A stretch of 64,000 bases of DNA, from the NCBI GenBank assembly GCA_964372115.1, contig CAYJPN010000026.1, positions 1 to 64,000 on the forward strand, read 5' to 3'. A program made the translations under genes and the position numbers. The stretch is from CG2-30-36-16 sp964372115 (GTDB lineage: Bacteria; Bacteroidota; Ignavibacteria; Ignavibacteriales; Ignavibacteriaceae). The first letter of the stretch is position 1. Each line of letters begins with the position of its first letter. Positions 17,514 to 27,200 of this stretch are shown here, piece after piece. The notes beneath the pieces were generated by a model. That model saw only the letters and a program-made list of their open reading frames with translations. It was not told the origin of the DNA and did not search any database.

Positions 17514-18083
17514 ATGTATCTAAATAATATTATACCGGTCGATGATGTCCTCATCCGGGAGGAAATATTTGAGGTCAAGTTTTCTTGCGATTTGCAGAAA
17601 TGTAAAGGTGCGTGTTGTACGCTTAAAAGCGACCTTGGGGCGCCGTTAAAAAAGGAAGAAGTTGACAAGATTGCTGATATTTTACCATCGATTTTACCAT
17701 ATCTTCCCGAAAGGAATCAAAAAGAGATTATTTCGAAAGGTTTTTATGAAGAAAAAATCGGTGAGTTTTTGACCCGCAGCATTGAGAGCCGTGACTGCGT
17801 ATTTGTTACTTATGACGGCGAAATTGCAAAATGCGGTATTGAAAAAGCGTTTTTTGACGGCAAAATTGATTTTAGAAAACCGATTTCGTGTCATCTTTTC
17901 CCGATCCGGGTTTCTAACTTCGGCGGAGAGGTTCTCCGTTACGAGAGTATCCGCGAGTGTAATGACGCGCTTGAAAAAGGTGAAAAGGAAAATGTTACTG
18001 TTGCAGAATTCTGTGAGGATTCTTTGGTAAGAAAATATGGAAATAATTGGTACAAAAAGTTTAAAGGAGCATCCGGTAAGTAG
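17514..18083 (+). CDS. DUF3109 family cysteine-cluster protein
   Basis: A 189-residue protein with a cluster of cysteines (CDLQKCKGACC near 28-38, then C in RDCVFVT, KCGIEK, SCHLFPIRV and RECNDAL), the layout of DUF3109, related to YkgJ-type Zn/Fe-binding proteins. Metal binding, possibly an iron-sulfur cluster, is inferred from the cysteines; no reaction is known. It starts a plus-strand run with rpoN 3 nt downstream, so the two are cotranscribed. Confidence 0.83.
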   Translation: MYLNNIIPVDDVLIREEIFEVKFSCDLQKCKGACCTLKSDLGAPLKKEEVDKIADILPSILPYLPERNQKEIISKGFYEEKIGEFLTRSIESRDCVFVTYDGEIAKCGIEKAFFDGKIDFRKPISCHLFPIRVSNFGGEVLRYESIRECNDALEKGEKENVTVAEFCEDSLVRKYGNNWYKKFKGASGK

Positions 18084-18086
18084 GTT

Positions 18087-19562
18087 ATGTTATCATTACA
18101 TCAAAAATTATCACAACAGCAAAGATTATCACCGCAGCAGATTCAATATCAAAAACTGCTTCAGCTTAACACAATGGCGCTTGAGCAACGCATAAAAAAT
18201 GAGCTTGAGATAAACCCTATACTCGAAGAGGTAATGGATGAAGAAATAGAAATATCTCTTGAGCAGATTGAAAAAGATAAAGAAAAAGATAATTCATCCG
18301 ATGACGAAACAAAGGATGACGCCGATGCATATGAGGATAACGAGTTTGAGCTTGAAGATTTTATGAACGATACCGAACTCGAATATGATTTTGAAAAATC
18401 GAACAGGAATAATGATGAAGAAACATACCAGCCATTAGCGCCGAACAGAGAAAGTTTAAGTGAACATCTTCTTGAACAACTAAGACTGCTCGATTTGGAT
18501 GATGAAATTTACAGGCTCGGTGAGGAAATAATAGGCAACCTCGACCAGGATGGTTATTTGCAGCGAGATCTTTCGGCTATTGTTGAGGAATTGAGGATGT
18601 TTGAACATCTTGATGTTACAGAAGCACAGGCTGAAAAGATATTAAAGAAGATTCAAAAATTTGAGCCGGTAGGTATTGCCGCACGCACGCTTCAGGAATG
18701 CCTTCTTATTCAATTACAAAATGAGGAGTTCGATCCCTACTTTAAATATCTTGCCGAGCAGCTTTTGCTCAATTATTTTGATGACTTTACAAAAAAAAGA
18801 TACGAAGTCATCAAACAAAAAATGAACTTTACCGATGATACATTAAAAGCTACAATAGAACTTATTCAGCATTTGAACCCGAAGCCTGGTGAAGGCAACA
18901 TCGAGTCAGCCGAGTTAAATCAGATTACTCCCGATTTTATTCTTGAAAAAATTGATAACAATTTTGTTATCACACTAAACGACCGTTCAATGCCATCGGT
19001 AACTATAAGCAGAACATACCTCGAAATGTTTAACATAAACAAAAGGGCGAAAAAAAATAACCGGGACAAAAACACGTACAAATTTTTGCGCGAGAAGTTT
19101 GAATCAGCAAAATGGTTTATTGCCTGCATCCAGCAAAGACGCGAAACGCTTATGAAAATAATGCAGGCAATACTCGAAAAGCAGTGGGAGTTTTTTGAAC
19201 GAGGTCCCAAGTTGTTGCACCCGATGATTTATAAAGATATCGCCGAAGAAATAGGAATGGATATTTCTACAATCAGCCGGGTTGTTAACGGCAAATATGT
19301 TCAAAGCCCGATGGGAGTTCATGAATTAAAATATTTTTTCAGTGAAGGTTTGAGCACCGATCAGGGTGATGAAGTTTCGAACAAACACATCAAGGAAAGA
19401 TTAAAAGAACTTATTGAAGCTGAGGATAAAAACTCTCCGTTAAGTGACGATAAACTTGCCGATATGTTGAACGGCGAAGGTATACATATTGCCCGCCGTA
19501 CAGTTGCTAAATATAGAGAACAGTTAAAGCTGCCTATTGCCAGGCTGCGCCGCGAAGTATGA
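18087..19562 (+). CDS. rpoN: RNA polymerase sigma-54 factor
   Basis: A 491-residue sigma-54. The glutamine-rich activator-interacting region I is at 1-45 (LHQKLSQQQRLSPQQ), an acidic region II follows (about 55-120), then the core-binding domain, the helix-turn-helix (ISTISRVVNGKYVQSPMG) and the RpoN box ARRTVAKYRE close to the C-terminus that contacts the -24 element. It needs AAA+ activators, none of which is encoded in the window. It overlaps the next gene by 4 nt. The extremely acidic region II is not unusual for the family. Confidence 0.97.
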   Translation: MLSLHQKLSQQQRLSPQQIQYQKLLQLNTMALEQRIKNELEINPILEEVMDEEIEISLEQIEKDKEKDNSSDDETKDDADAYEDNEFELEDFMNDTELEYDFEKSNRNNDEETYQPLAPNRESLSEHLLEQLRLLDLDDEIYRLGEEIIGNLDQDGYLQRDLSAIVEELRMFEHLDVTEAQAEKILKKIQKFEPVGIAARTLQECLLIQLQNEEFDPYFKYLAEQLLLNYFDDFTKKRYEVIKQKMNFTDDTLKATIELIQHLNPKPGEGNIESAELNQITPDFILEKIDNNFVITLNDRSMPSVTISRTYLEMFNINKRAKKNNRDKNTYKFLREKFESAKWFIACIQQRRETLMKIMQAILEKQWEFFERGPKLLHPMIYKDIAEEIGMDISTISRVVNGKYVQSPMGVHELKYFFSEGLSTDQGDEVSNKHIKERLKELIEAEDKNSPLSDDKLADMLNGEGIHIARRTVAKYREQLKLPIARLRREV

Positions 19563-20200
19563 TTGATGATGTTTTTGATCTTCTACTAATCATTTTATCG
19601 TTTGCGCTTTTTGGTGCGCTTCACTCTTATTTTGCTTCATTAAAAGTAAAACAATACTTAACAAACCGGTTGGGCAGGCACATGGCATTCTACCGGCTTT
19701 TTTATAATTTTATCAGCCTTGCGCTTGTCTATTTTATTTACGATTTGACGCCCCGCCCCGATGTACAACTTTACAGTCTATCCCAACCTTTCGATATAAT
19801 AATACTGATTCCGCAGTTATTAAGTGTTGGCGGTTTACTCTGGACTTTAAAATATTTTTCCGGTCGCGAGTTTCTTGGTATCAATCAAATCTTTCGGTGG
19901 TTTTACAACGAATATGACATAAAAGAATTGGACGAACACTTAACCTTACGCATTGGCGGACCTTATAAATATACAAGGCACCCGGTCTATTTTTTTTCGA
20001 TAACGATGCTTTTATTCCGTGCCGAGATGAACCTATATTACCTAATATTTTTAATTTGTATCACTTTATACTTTTATATAGGTTCTATTTATGAAGAAAA
20101 AAAACTTGTTGTAATGTTCGGCGATGCATACCGTAATTATCAACAAGCGGTGCCGAGAATAATTCCAACAAAACTATTTAACTCTTACAAAGATAATTAG
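19559..20200 (+). CDS. Isoprenylcysteine/phospholipid methyltransferase-like membrane protein
   Basis: A 213-residue protein with about five membrane segments and the C-terminal signature of the ICMT/PEMT family: GGPYKYTRHPVYFFSI (about 138-153) followed by the YEEKKLVVMFGDAYRNY segment that builds the cofactor site. The N-terminal half also resembles NnrU-like proteins. It probably methylates a lipid or small molecule with S-adenosylmethionine; the substrate is unknown. ATG overlaps the rpoN stop (4 nt), so it is translationally coupled. Confidence 0.78.
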   Translation: MIDDVFDLLLIILSFALFGALHSYFASLKVKQYLTNRLGRHMAFYRLFYNFISLALVYFIYDLTPRPDVQLYSLSQPFDIIILIPQLLSVGGLLWTLKYFSGREFLGINQIFRWFYNEYDIKELDEHLTLRIGGPYKYTRHPVYFFSITMLLFRAEMNLYYLIFLICITLYFYIGSIYEEKKLVVMFGDAYRNYQQAVPRIIPTKLFNSYKDN

Positions 20201-20203
20201 AAG

Positions 20204-22027
20204 ATGAAAAAGATTTTAGCCGTACTTTTAATTAACTATTTATTCTCATCATTAACCGTTGCTCAGGATACTGTGGTTGTTAGAATTGGAAACGACAGAA
20301 TAACAACCTCCGAAATAAAAGAACGGTTCCAATTTTCGCCGCAGGTATATACAAAACAAGCACAGAGTCTGGAAGAAAAAAAAGATGAGTTGCTCTATTC
20401 GCTTATTGCCGAAAAACTGTGGGCGCTCGAAGCCGAAAATCAAAAGCTTGATACGGCTTCCTTTGTTCGTTCTACTTTTACGATGATAGAAAAAATGTTC
20501 GCGCGCGACGCCCTTTATAAGGCGGAAATAATCGATAAAATAAAAATTACCGAAGATGAACTCACCCGTGAGATGGAAAACTATTTTACAACACTTTCAC
20601 TTTATTTTTTATTCTCCCCCGATTCATCAACCATAAATGTTTATTATCAAAAATTAAATTCGGGTGTGCCTGTTTATTCAATTCTTTCACCCGGTGAACT
20701 TGAGATACCGATGATTGATGTCAATTACGGCGAAATGAAACCCGGGATTGAAGAAGAACTTTATTCACTAAAAGAAAACGAATACACCAGACCGGTACCT
20801 TCCGGCTCGGGTTGGGTTATTTTCTATCTCGCAAAACGTACTCAAAAATCTTTCACATCGGAGGATGTAAATTCGTCGCTAAAAAAAGTTGAAAAAAATT
20901 TTCATGAAAAGAAGGAACAGAAGCGGCTTGATGAGTTTATGAAGAGATTTTTTTCGGGACGAAAAGTAACCACTGACGGCAATTTGTTCTGGAGCATGTC
21001 GGTGCAGGCAGCGCGTCAGTTGCAAAAGAAAAAACCATCGAATAACAACGACAGCGTAATAGTTTATTTGGATGCGGTTGATTATGCGGCAGCAGCCGCA
21101 AACTTAGGAAAAGATACTTTAACAATGCGGTTTATAAATCTGGAAGATAAACCTATTACGGTTGATGAATTTCTTCGTACAATAACATTTGAAGGTTTCG
21201 GTTCAAATAAAACAGATTTGAGTTCGGTTTCTTATTTACTAAATAAAAAGGTAAAAGAAGTTATTGAAAACGAATTATTAGCAAGGGAAGCCTTTGAGAG
21301 AGGTTATCAAAATTTAACTGAAGTTAAAAAATCAATTACAATGTGGCGCGATAATTATCTCGCAAGGACATTTAAAGACGAAATTATATCATCGGTTAAA
21401 GTTGATGAAAATGAAGTGCGCGATTATTACACAGACCTGCGCAATGGTGAGCAGAAACCTGTTCCGGAAGTAAACATAAGCGAGGTTTTAACCGACAGCC
21501 TTGAAGTAATCGAAAAAGTACTTGATGATGCAAAAAAAGGAATCGATTTTAAACTGCTGGCAATGGAACATACAAAACGTAACTGGGTAAAAAAAAACAA
21601 CGGCGAGTTCGGATTTTTCCCGGTTAACTCTTACGGCGAAATTGGAAAAGCTGCAGCGCGTTTGAATGTCGGCGACATTTACGGACCAATTAAAGTTGAT
21701 GAGGGTTATTCGGTCTTCAAGTTATTGGATAAAAAAGAACCCGAACTTAAAACCGAAATTCCCTTTGAACAAGCAAAAGACGGACTTTATAAAGATGTAC
21801 GTTTAAAAAAACTTGCTCAAACATTTATTGAGACTACGGTAGAATTAGCAAATAAGTATGGTGTTGAAATAAATAACCTGGCGCTTAAAAATCTTAAGTT
21901 AACAGATTATCAAATGCTCGCGTTTCGATATATGGGTTTCGGTGGCAGGCTGCTTGCGGTTCCGCTTGCAATACCATTTACCGAGTGGGTGGCGCCCTGG
22001 ATGGATAAGGGAAAAATAAATCCTTAA
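20204..22027 (+). CDS. Exported peptidyl-prolyl isomerase (SurA/PpiC-like)
   Basis: A 607-residue protein with a signal peptide (about 1-20) and a helical chaperone-like N-terminal part (about 25-130, VVVRIGNDRITTSEIKERF is the typical start). The clearest parvulin-type segment is at about 400-500 (EVNISEVLTDSLEV, GEFGFFPVNSYGEIGKAA, GDIYGPIKVDEGYSVFKL). It is likely a periplasmic foldase for outer-membrane proteins, as with SurA or PpiD. It follows the methyltransferase gene by 3 nt. Some catalytic parvulin residues could not be checked by eye. Confidence 0.82.
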   Translation: MKKILAVLLINYLFSSLTVAQDTVVVRIGNDRITTSEIKERFQFSPQVYTKQAQSLEEKKDELLYSLIAEKLWALEAENQKLDTASFVRSTFTMIEKMFARDALYKAEIIDKIKITEDELTREMENYFTTLSLYFLFSPDSSTINVYYQKLNSGVPVYSILSPGELEIPMIDVNYGEMKPGIEEELYSLKENEYTRPVPSGSGWVIFYLAKRTQKSFTSEDVNSSLKKVEKNFHEKKEQKRLDEFMKRFFSGRKVTTDGNLFWSMSVQAARQLQKKKPSNNNDSVIVYLDAVDYAAAAANLGKDTLTMRFINLEDKPITVDEFLRTITFEGFGSNKTDLSSVSYLLNKKVKEVIENELLAREAFERGYQNLTEVKKSITMWRDNYLARTFKDEIISSVKVDENEVRDYYTDLRNGEQKPVPEVNISEVLTDSLEVIEKVLDDAKKGIDFKLLAMEHTKRNWVKKNNGEFGFFPVNSYGEIGKAAARLNVGDIYGPIKVDEGYSVFKLLDKKEPELKTEIPFEQAKDGLYKDVRLKKLAQTFIETTVELANKYGVEINNLALKNLKLTDYQMLAFRYMGFGGRLLAVPLAIPFTEWVAPWMDKGKINP

Positions 22028-22164
22028 AAAAATCAGACTGTCTTGCAATCCAATCGGTTTGAGCAAGAATGAAGAACAAATAATTTGTAAATTTGTTTTA
22101 ATGATCATTTGGATTTGAATTACACTTTTTTTTAATTAGGCAAAGTTTTTACAAGGAGATTGTA

Positions 22165-22704
22165 ATGGAACAATTTAAGGCAACCACAATAATAGGTGTT
22201 GTTCATAACGGAAAAGCCGCTCTCGGCGGTGATGGGCAGGTTTCGCTTGGCAACACAGTTATGAAACATAACGCAAAAAAAATTAGAGTAATAGCTAACG
22301 GTAATGTTTTATGTGGTTTTGCGGGTGCCAGCGCGGATGCATTCACGTTAATGGAAAGATTTGAAGAAAAACTTGAACAATACCGGGGCAATGTTTCGCG
22401 TGCTGCGGTAGAACTTGCAAAGGACTGGCGTACGGATAAATATCTCCGCCGTCTTGAAGCGATGCTTGCAATTATAACAAGCGACAATGCAATGATTATA
22501 TCAGGCAACGGCGATGTAATCGAACCCGATGACCAAATTGTTGCAATAGGTTCGGGCGGAATGTATGCCCTTGCCGCAGCTAAAATGTTAAAAAAGTACA
22601 GCACACTTTCAGCAGAAGAAATAGTAAGGGAAGCATTAAAAACCGCTTCCGAAATTTGTATTTACACCAACGATAAAATAAACGTTGAAGTTATAGAAAA
22701 ATAA
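22165..22704 (+). CDS. hslV: ATP-dependent protease subunit HslV
   Basis: A 179-residue proteasome-like peptidase. The mature N-terminal nucleophile is the first threonine of TTIIGV, after a six-residue propeptide (MEQFKA); GDGQVSLGN and GSGGMYALAAA are family blocks. Six-fold rings dock on HslU. The start has a strong AAGGAG site, stronger than most in this window. It is followed 15 nt later by hslU. Confidence 0.97.
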   Translation: MEQFKATTIIGVVHNGKAALGGDGQVSLGNTVMKHNAKKIRVIANGNVLCGFAGASADAFTLMERFEEKLEQYRGNVSRAAVELAKDWRTDKYLRRLEAMLAIITSDNAMIISGNGDVIEPDDQIVAIGSGGMYALAAAKMLKKYSTLSAEEIVREALKTASEICIYTNDKINVEVIEK

Positions 22705-22719
22705 AAACCGGATTTTAAA

Positions 22720-24102
22720 ATGATACGCTCAATGAAAGAATTAACACCCACACAAATTGTAAAAGAATTAGATAACTATATTATAGGGCAAACCGAAGCG
22801 AAACGTGCGGTAGGCATTGCTTTGCGAAACCGGTGGCGCCGTCAGCAGGTTACTTCCGAGCTGCGCGAAGAAATAATGCCAAACAATATAATTTTAATTG
22901 GCCCAACCGGTGTTGGTAAAACTGAAATTGCACGCCGGCTTGCAAAACTTGCCGAGGCTCCTTTTATAAAAGTTGAAGCTTCAAAATTTACCGAAATTGG
23001 TTATGTGGGTCGTGATGTTGAGTCAATGATACGCGATCTTACCGACTACTCCGTAAATATGGTTAAGGCAGAAAAAACAGAAGAAGTAAAATTTAAAGCC
23101 GAGGAAATGGCTGACGATAAAATTCTCGATCTTCTAATTCCGCCGGTTAAAAGTCAGGCTGTTCAAGTTCCTGCCGAGGATGGCGAAACGCAGAATACTG
23201 AAAGTGAAGCATATCAAAATCAAAAAACACGCGAGTGGATGAAAGCAAAATTAAAACGCGGTGAGCTAAACGAAAAGATGATTGAGTTTGACACTCAGTC
23301 AGCGCCTTCGGTTGGTATGCAAATTTTGGGTCCGCTCGGTATGGATGATATGGGAATCAACATACAGGATATGCTTGGCAATTTAATGCCGAAGAAAAAG
23401 AAAAAAAGAAAAACTTCAATATCGGAAGCGCGGCAAATTTTTGCAGTGGAAGAAGCGCAAAAATTAATTGATATGGATACAGTGCAGAAGGAAGCTATAC
23501 AGCGGGTTGAAAATTCGGGTATTATATTTATTGACGAGATTGATAAAGTTGCCGGCGGCGGAAAATCGCACGGACCCGATGTTTCGCGCGAAGGTGTGCA
23601 GCGCGATTTACTACCGATTGTTGAAGGTTCAAACGTAAATACAAAGTATGGCATTGTAAGAACAGATCATATTTTATTTATTGCTGCCGGAGCTTTTCAC
23701 GTTGCAAAACCATCCGATCTTATCCCGGAACTTCAGGGACGTTTCCCGATACGCGTAGAACTAAAAAGTTTAACCGAAAGTGATTTTATACAAATTTTAA
23801 CCGCGCCCCAAAATGCGTTACTAAAACAATACACTGCGCTTCTCGAAACCGAAGGTGTTGTCCTTCAGTTTACAAAAGACGGGATAAAAGAAATTGCAAA
23901 GGTTGCTACCGAAGTTAATGAGCAGGTAGAAAATATCGGCGCGCGAAGGCTGCATACAATTTTAACAACTCTTCTTGATGAGATATTATTCGACGCACCC
24001 GACAAACTGCCGAAAGATAAAATTGTGGTGAATGCAAAAATGGTTCACGATAAATTGGACAAGATTGTGAAGAACAGAGATTTGAGTAAGTTTATTCTTT
24101 AA
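22720..24102 (+). CDS. hslU: HslU ATPase subunit
   Basis: A 460-residue AAA+ unfoldase for HslV. Walker A GPTGVGKTEIARR is at about 64-76, the substrate-gripping pore loop GYVGRD at about 92, a long intermediate domain (about 110-240), Walker B IIFIDEIDK, and the sensor segment GRFPIRVEL. The C-terminus ends in SKFIL, as needed to insert into HslV. ATG 22720 is taken; ATG 22732 is possible. Forms an operon with hslV. Confidence 0.97.
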   Translation: MIRSMKELTPTQIVKELDNYIIGQTEAKRAVGIALRNRWRRQQVTSELREEIMPNNIILIGPTGVGKTEIARRLAKLAEAPFIKVEASKFTEIGYVGRDVESMIRDLTDYSVNMVKAEKTEEVKFKAEEMADDKILDLLIPPVKSQAVQVPAEDGETQNTESEAYQNQKTREWMKAKLKRGELNEKMIEFDTQSAPSVGMQILGPLGMDDMGINIQDMLGNLMPKKKKKRKTSISEARQIFAVEEAQKLIDMDTVQKEAIQRVENSGIIFIDEIDKVAGGGKSHGPDVSREGVQRDLLPIVEGSNVNTKYGIVRTDHILFIAAGAFHVAKPSDLIPELQGRFPIRVELKSLTESDFIQILTAPQNALLKQYTALLETEGVVLQFTKDGIKEIAKVATEVNEQVENIGARRLHTILTTLLDEILFDAPDKLPKDKIVVNAKMVHDKLDKIVKNRDLSKFIL

Positions 24103-24113
24103 TAACTATTTAA

Positions 24114-24142
24114 GCGGGAGTAAGCTTAGTGCTTACTCCTGC
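24114..24142 (+). terminator. Hairpin after hslVU
   Basis: GCGGGAGTAAGC and GCTTACTCCTGC pair around a 5-nt loop with one G-T wobble, 11 nt after the hslU stop. The following sequence is not T-rich, so termination may be inefficient; the hairpin may mainly stabilise the mRNA. Confidence 0.55.
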
Positions 24143-24234
24143 TGTAACTATTGCTAATTTATTTTTCTCCAAGCTGACATTAATCATCAGTTTTTGAAAA
24201 TCCTTTTATTTACATTTTCAATTTTTTACCGGTC

Positions 24235-27200
24235 TTATTTTAAATAAAGCATCTTCTTTGAAACAACAAAGTTATCCTTTGTCAGCCGGTAAACGTAAAC
24301 GCCGCTTGCGAAGGATGAGGCGTCGAATGTGTATTCGTATCTGCCGGGTTCTTTGTAGTCATCGGCAAGTGTTGCAATCTGTCTGCCGAGTATATCGTAC
24401 ACAGCTAAATTTACTTTTGCTTTTATAGGAATTGCAAAAGTTATTTTTGTTACCGGATTAAACGGATTGGGATAATTCTGATAGAGAGCAAATTCTTTAA
24501 TAACATCAACATCAATTTCTACTTCGTTTGAGTACTCAATGCCGCCGTCGTTATCAATTTGTTTTAATCTATAAATATATTTTCCGTTACCAATGTTCTC
24601 ATCTGTAAAAGAATATTCTTTAGTGGAATTAGAATTGCCCGCCCCATCAACAAAACCAAGAGCTTCCCAATTTTTCATTTTTAATTTAGAATTTTTAATT
24701 GCACGTTCTATCTCAAAGCCATAGTTATTTACTTCCGTTGCGGTTTTCCAAGTAAGCTTTACAATTCTTTCAACCACATTTGCTGTAAAAGAGCTCAGTT
24801 CAACCGGAAGCGGATTTGTTCCACCGTCGCCAATTGAAAATTCGCTGAAAGAAGTAATTCCGCTCATTGTGAATGTATGATTGTCTGTGTTTTGTATAGC
24901 TGAACCGGTAACATCCGTCCATGCGCTTGAAGCATTGGATCGTTTCATTAATTTAAGCGATGATTCATTTGTAGTAGCTCCAACAATCCCCGAGTAATCG
25001 AAAACAAGATCAGCCGTACAACTGCCAAACTCTCTTACTCCCCAAATAAAATTAGTTCGTTGTGTTATTCCGTCGGGAAAAGTCTCTACATCAATAGAAG
25101 CGTCTCCATCGCCGTAAGTATAAATTCCAAGGTAGTTTGTATCATCACCGCCGGATGAAATTGTGGCGGAAATTGTTTTGCCGGTTTGCCCTGTCGAGGT
25201 TTGAGTTGTGTTTCTAACATACGTACCATAAACTCCGATTGGAGCCGTTGACGTTAGCCAGTTTGTATTTAACATATTATTTAAAGTTCCATTATATCCG
25301 CCGGAAGTACCGTCTGAAATACTGCTGCCTGAACTATTATCAAAGTTATAATAGCACATAAGATTATCAGATGCAGGCGAAATGAATTTGTGCATATTAT
25401 CACGTATTTGAGTTTCTGTTCTGACTGTATTCCATATTCTGAATTCATCAATCTTACCGTTAAAATATGAAGTCTTTTTTCCAATAGTCAAAGTACTACC
25501 AGGTTCCCCCCATGAATTTGGGATTGAAGTAAAATCAGCAAGAGTTCCATTAATAAACAATTGGACAGTGACAGAAATACCAGCTTTAAGCCATGTGATT
25601 GCACAATGATACCATGTGTTTGCACTTAAAGATTTAATTAATGCTTCGCCTCCCGTTTCACCACTAATCCATGCGTAAAGGTTTCCATTCGCAAGCTGAG
25701 TATACCAATGGTTTGCAGTTGTCGTCCACAAATATCCCGTATTAATATCATCGACTTTAAACCAAAACTCAATTGTTCCCTGGTTAGGAAGAGTAATTGG
25801 CGTACTTACATAATCATTAGCTCCGTCAAAATCGAGCATGTTATATAGTTGATTTGGAGTGTTAAAATTCTTTTCTTCGCCATAAGCTGTTCCGGTAGAA
25901 TTTGTAGCATAAGCGCGGATGTAGTAACGGGTGTTTTTACTTAATCCTGAAATGCTGCTTTCAAATTCGTCCAAGCCTGTTCCATCAGAAGTATGTGCAT
26001 CTGCAATTGTTGGATTTGTACTCGTACTCCAGCAGACACCTTTTCCGGTTATGTCTGTCCCATAAGCTTCAACATTACTTCCTCCGCTAATTGCCGAGGA
26101 AGTATTTATTCCGGTTATATCATTAGTGGAGATTGCGGGAACATCAAATTTTCTAACTATTATAAACTGACTGAATGAACTGATATCATTAAATGTAACT
26201 TCACCGGTTGAAGCATTTACCGAACTTGCTCTCTTTAAAAACGTCCAGTCTCCATCGCTGCCGCTTTCACGTGTGTATAATTTTATCATCAGCGGATTTG
26301 CTTCATCGGATGCGGTTAATCCCCCGGATAAAGTAAATGTAAGGTCAACATTAAAAGCTCCCGTTCCAAAACGGTTAATTACCCAGTATTGATTATCAAA
26401 AACAGCATCGACATCACCGGGAGTTATGTTGGGGGCATTATTTATTTTTGTTACAGTAACCGAAGCGCTGTTGTGAGTGTCATAATTCATCGTCACATTT
26501 GTCCCCGTAAAACCAATTATTCCCGAAGCCTCTGTTTGAGTATTGCTTGTACCGCCACCTACCGGTGCTGTTGAAGGATACCAATCGTTGTTTATATCCA
26601 TATTATATAAATCACCATGATAGCCGCCTGTAACTTCTGTAGCAAAAGTTGAACCCGGGTCATCATTCATTTGCCAATAAGCAGTAAGACTTTCTTCGTA
26701 ACCGGTATAGGTTATGTGCATTCCTTCGCGTATTTCCTGGTCAGAAAGGGCTTTACTATGGATTCGTATCTCTTCAATAAATCCATCGACTGATTCACTT
26801 GGATTGCTAATATTGAATTCACCGGTGCCGTCATCTAACGTACCGCCGGGGGAACTGCTGGTCAATAATTCACCGTTGCGGTATATTTTCATTGTTGTTC
26901 CATCCCAGGTTCCTGCAACATGCTGCCACTCCCCGGTTCTTAGAACATCCGATGTTCGAAGACTTTTAAGTGTGCCGTTTGTTTTTATGTAAAAATGGAT
27001 TTGTCCCGGACCGCCTAAGCTTGACCCGTCATATCTTAATACAGCAATTTCATTTTTTAAAGAAATAAACCGTTGAATTTCTACAGTAAGAGAATTAGGA
27101 TATACCCAGGCTTCTAATGTTATTTCGCTGAATTCATGAGGAAGTCCATATCCGGCAAGATAATCATTCGTTCCATCAAACTTTAACATATTTCCGGCAA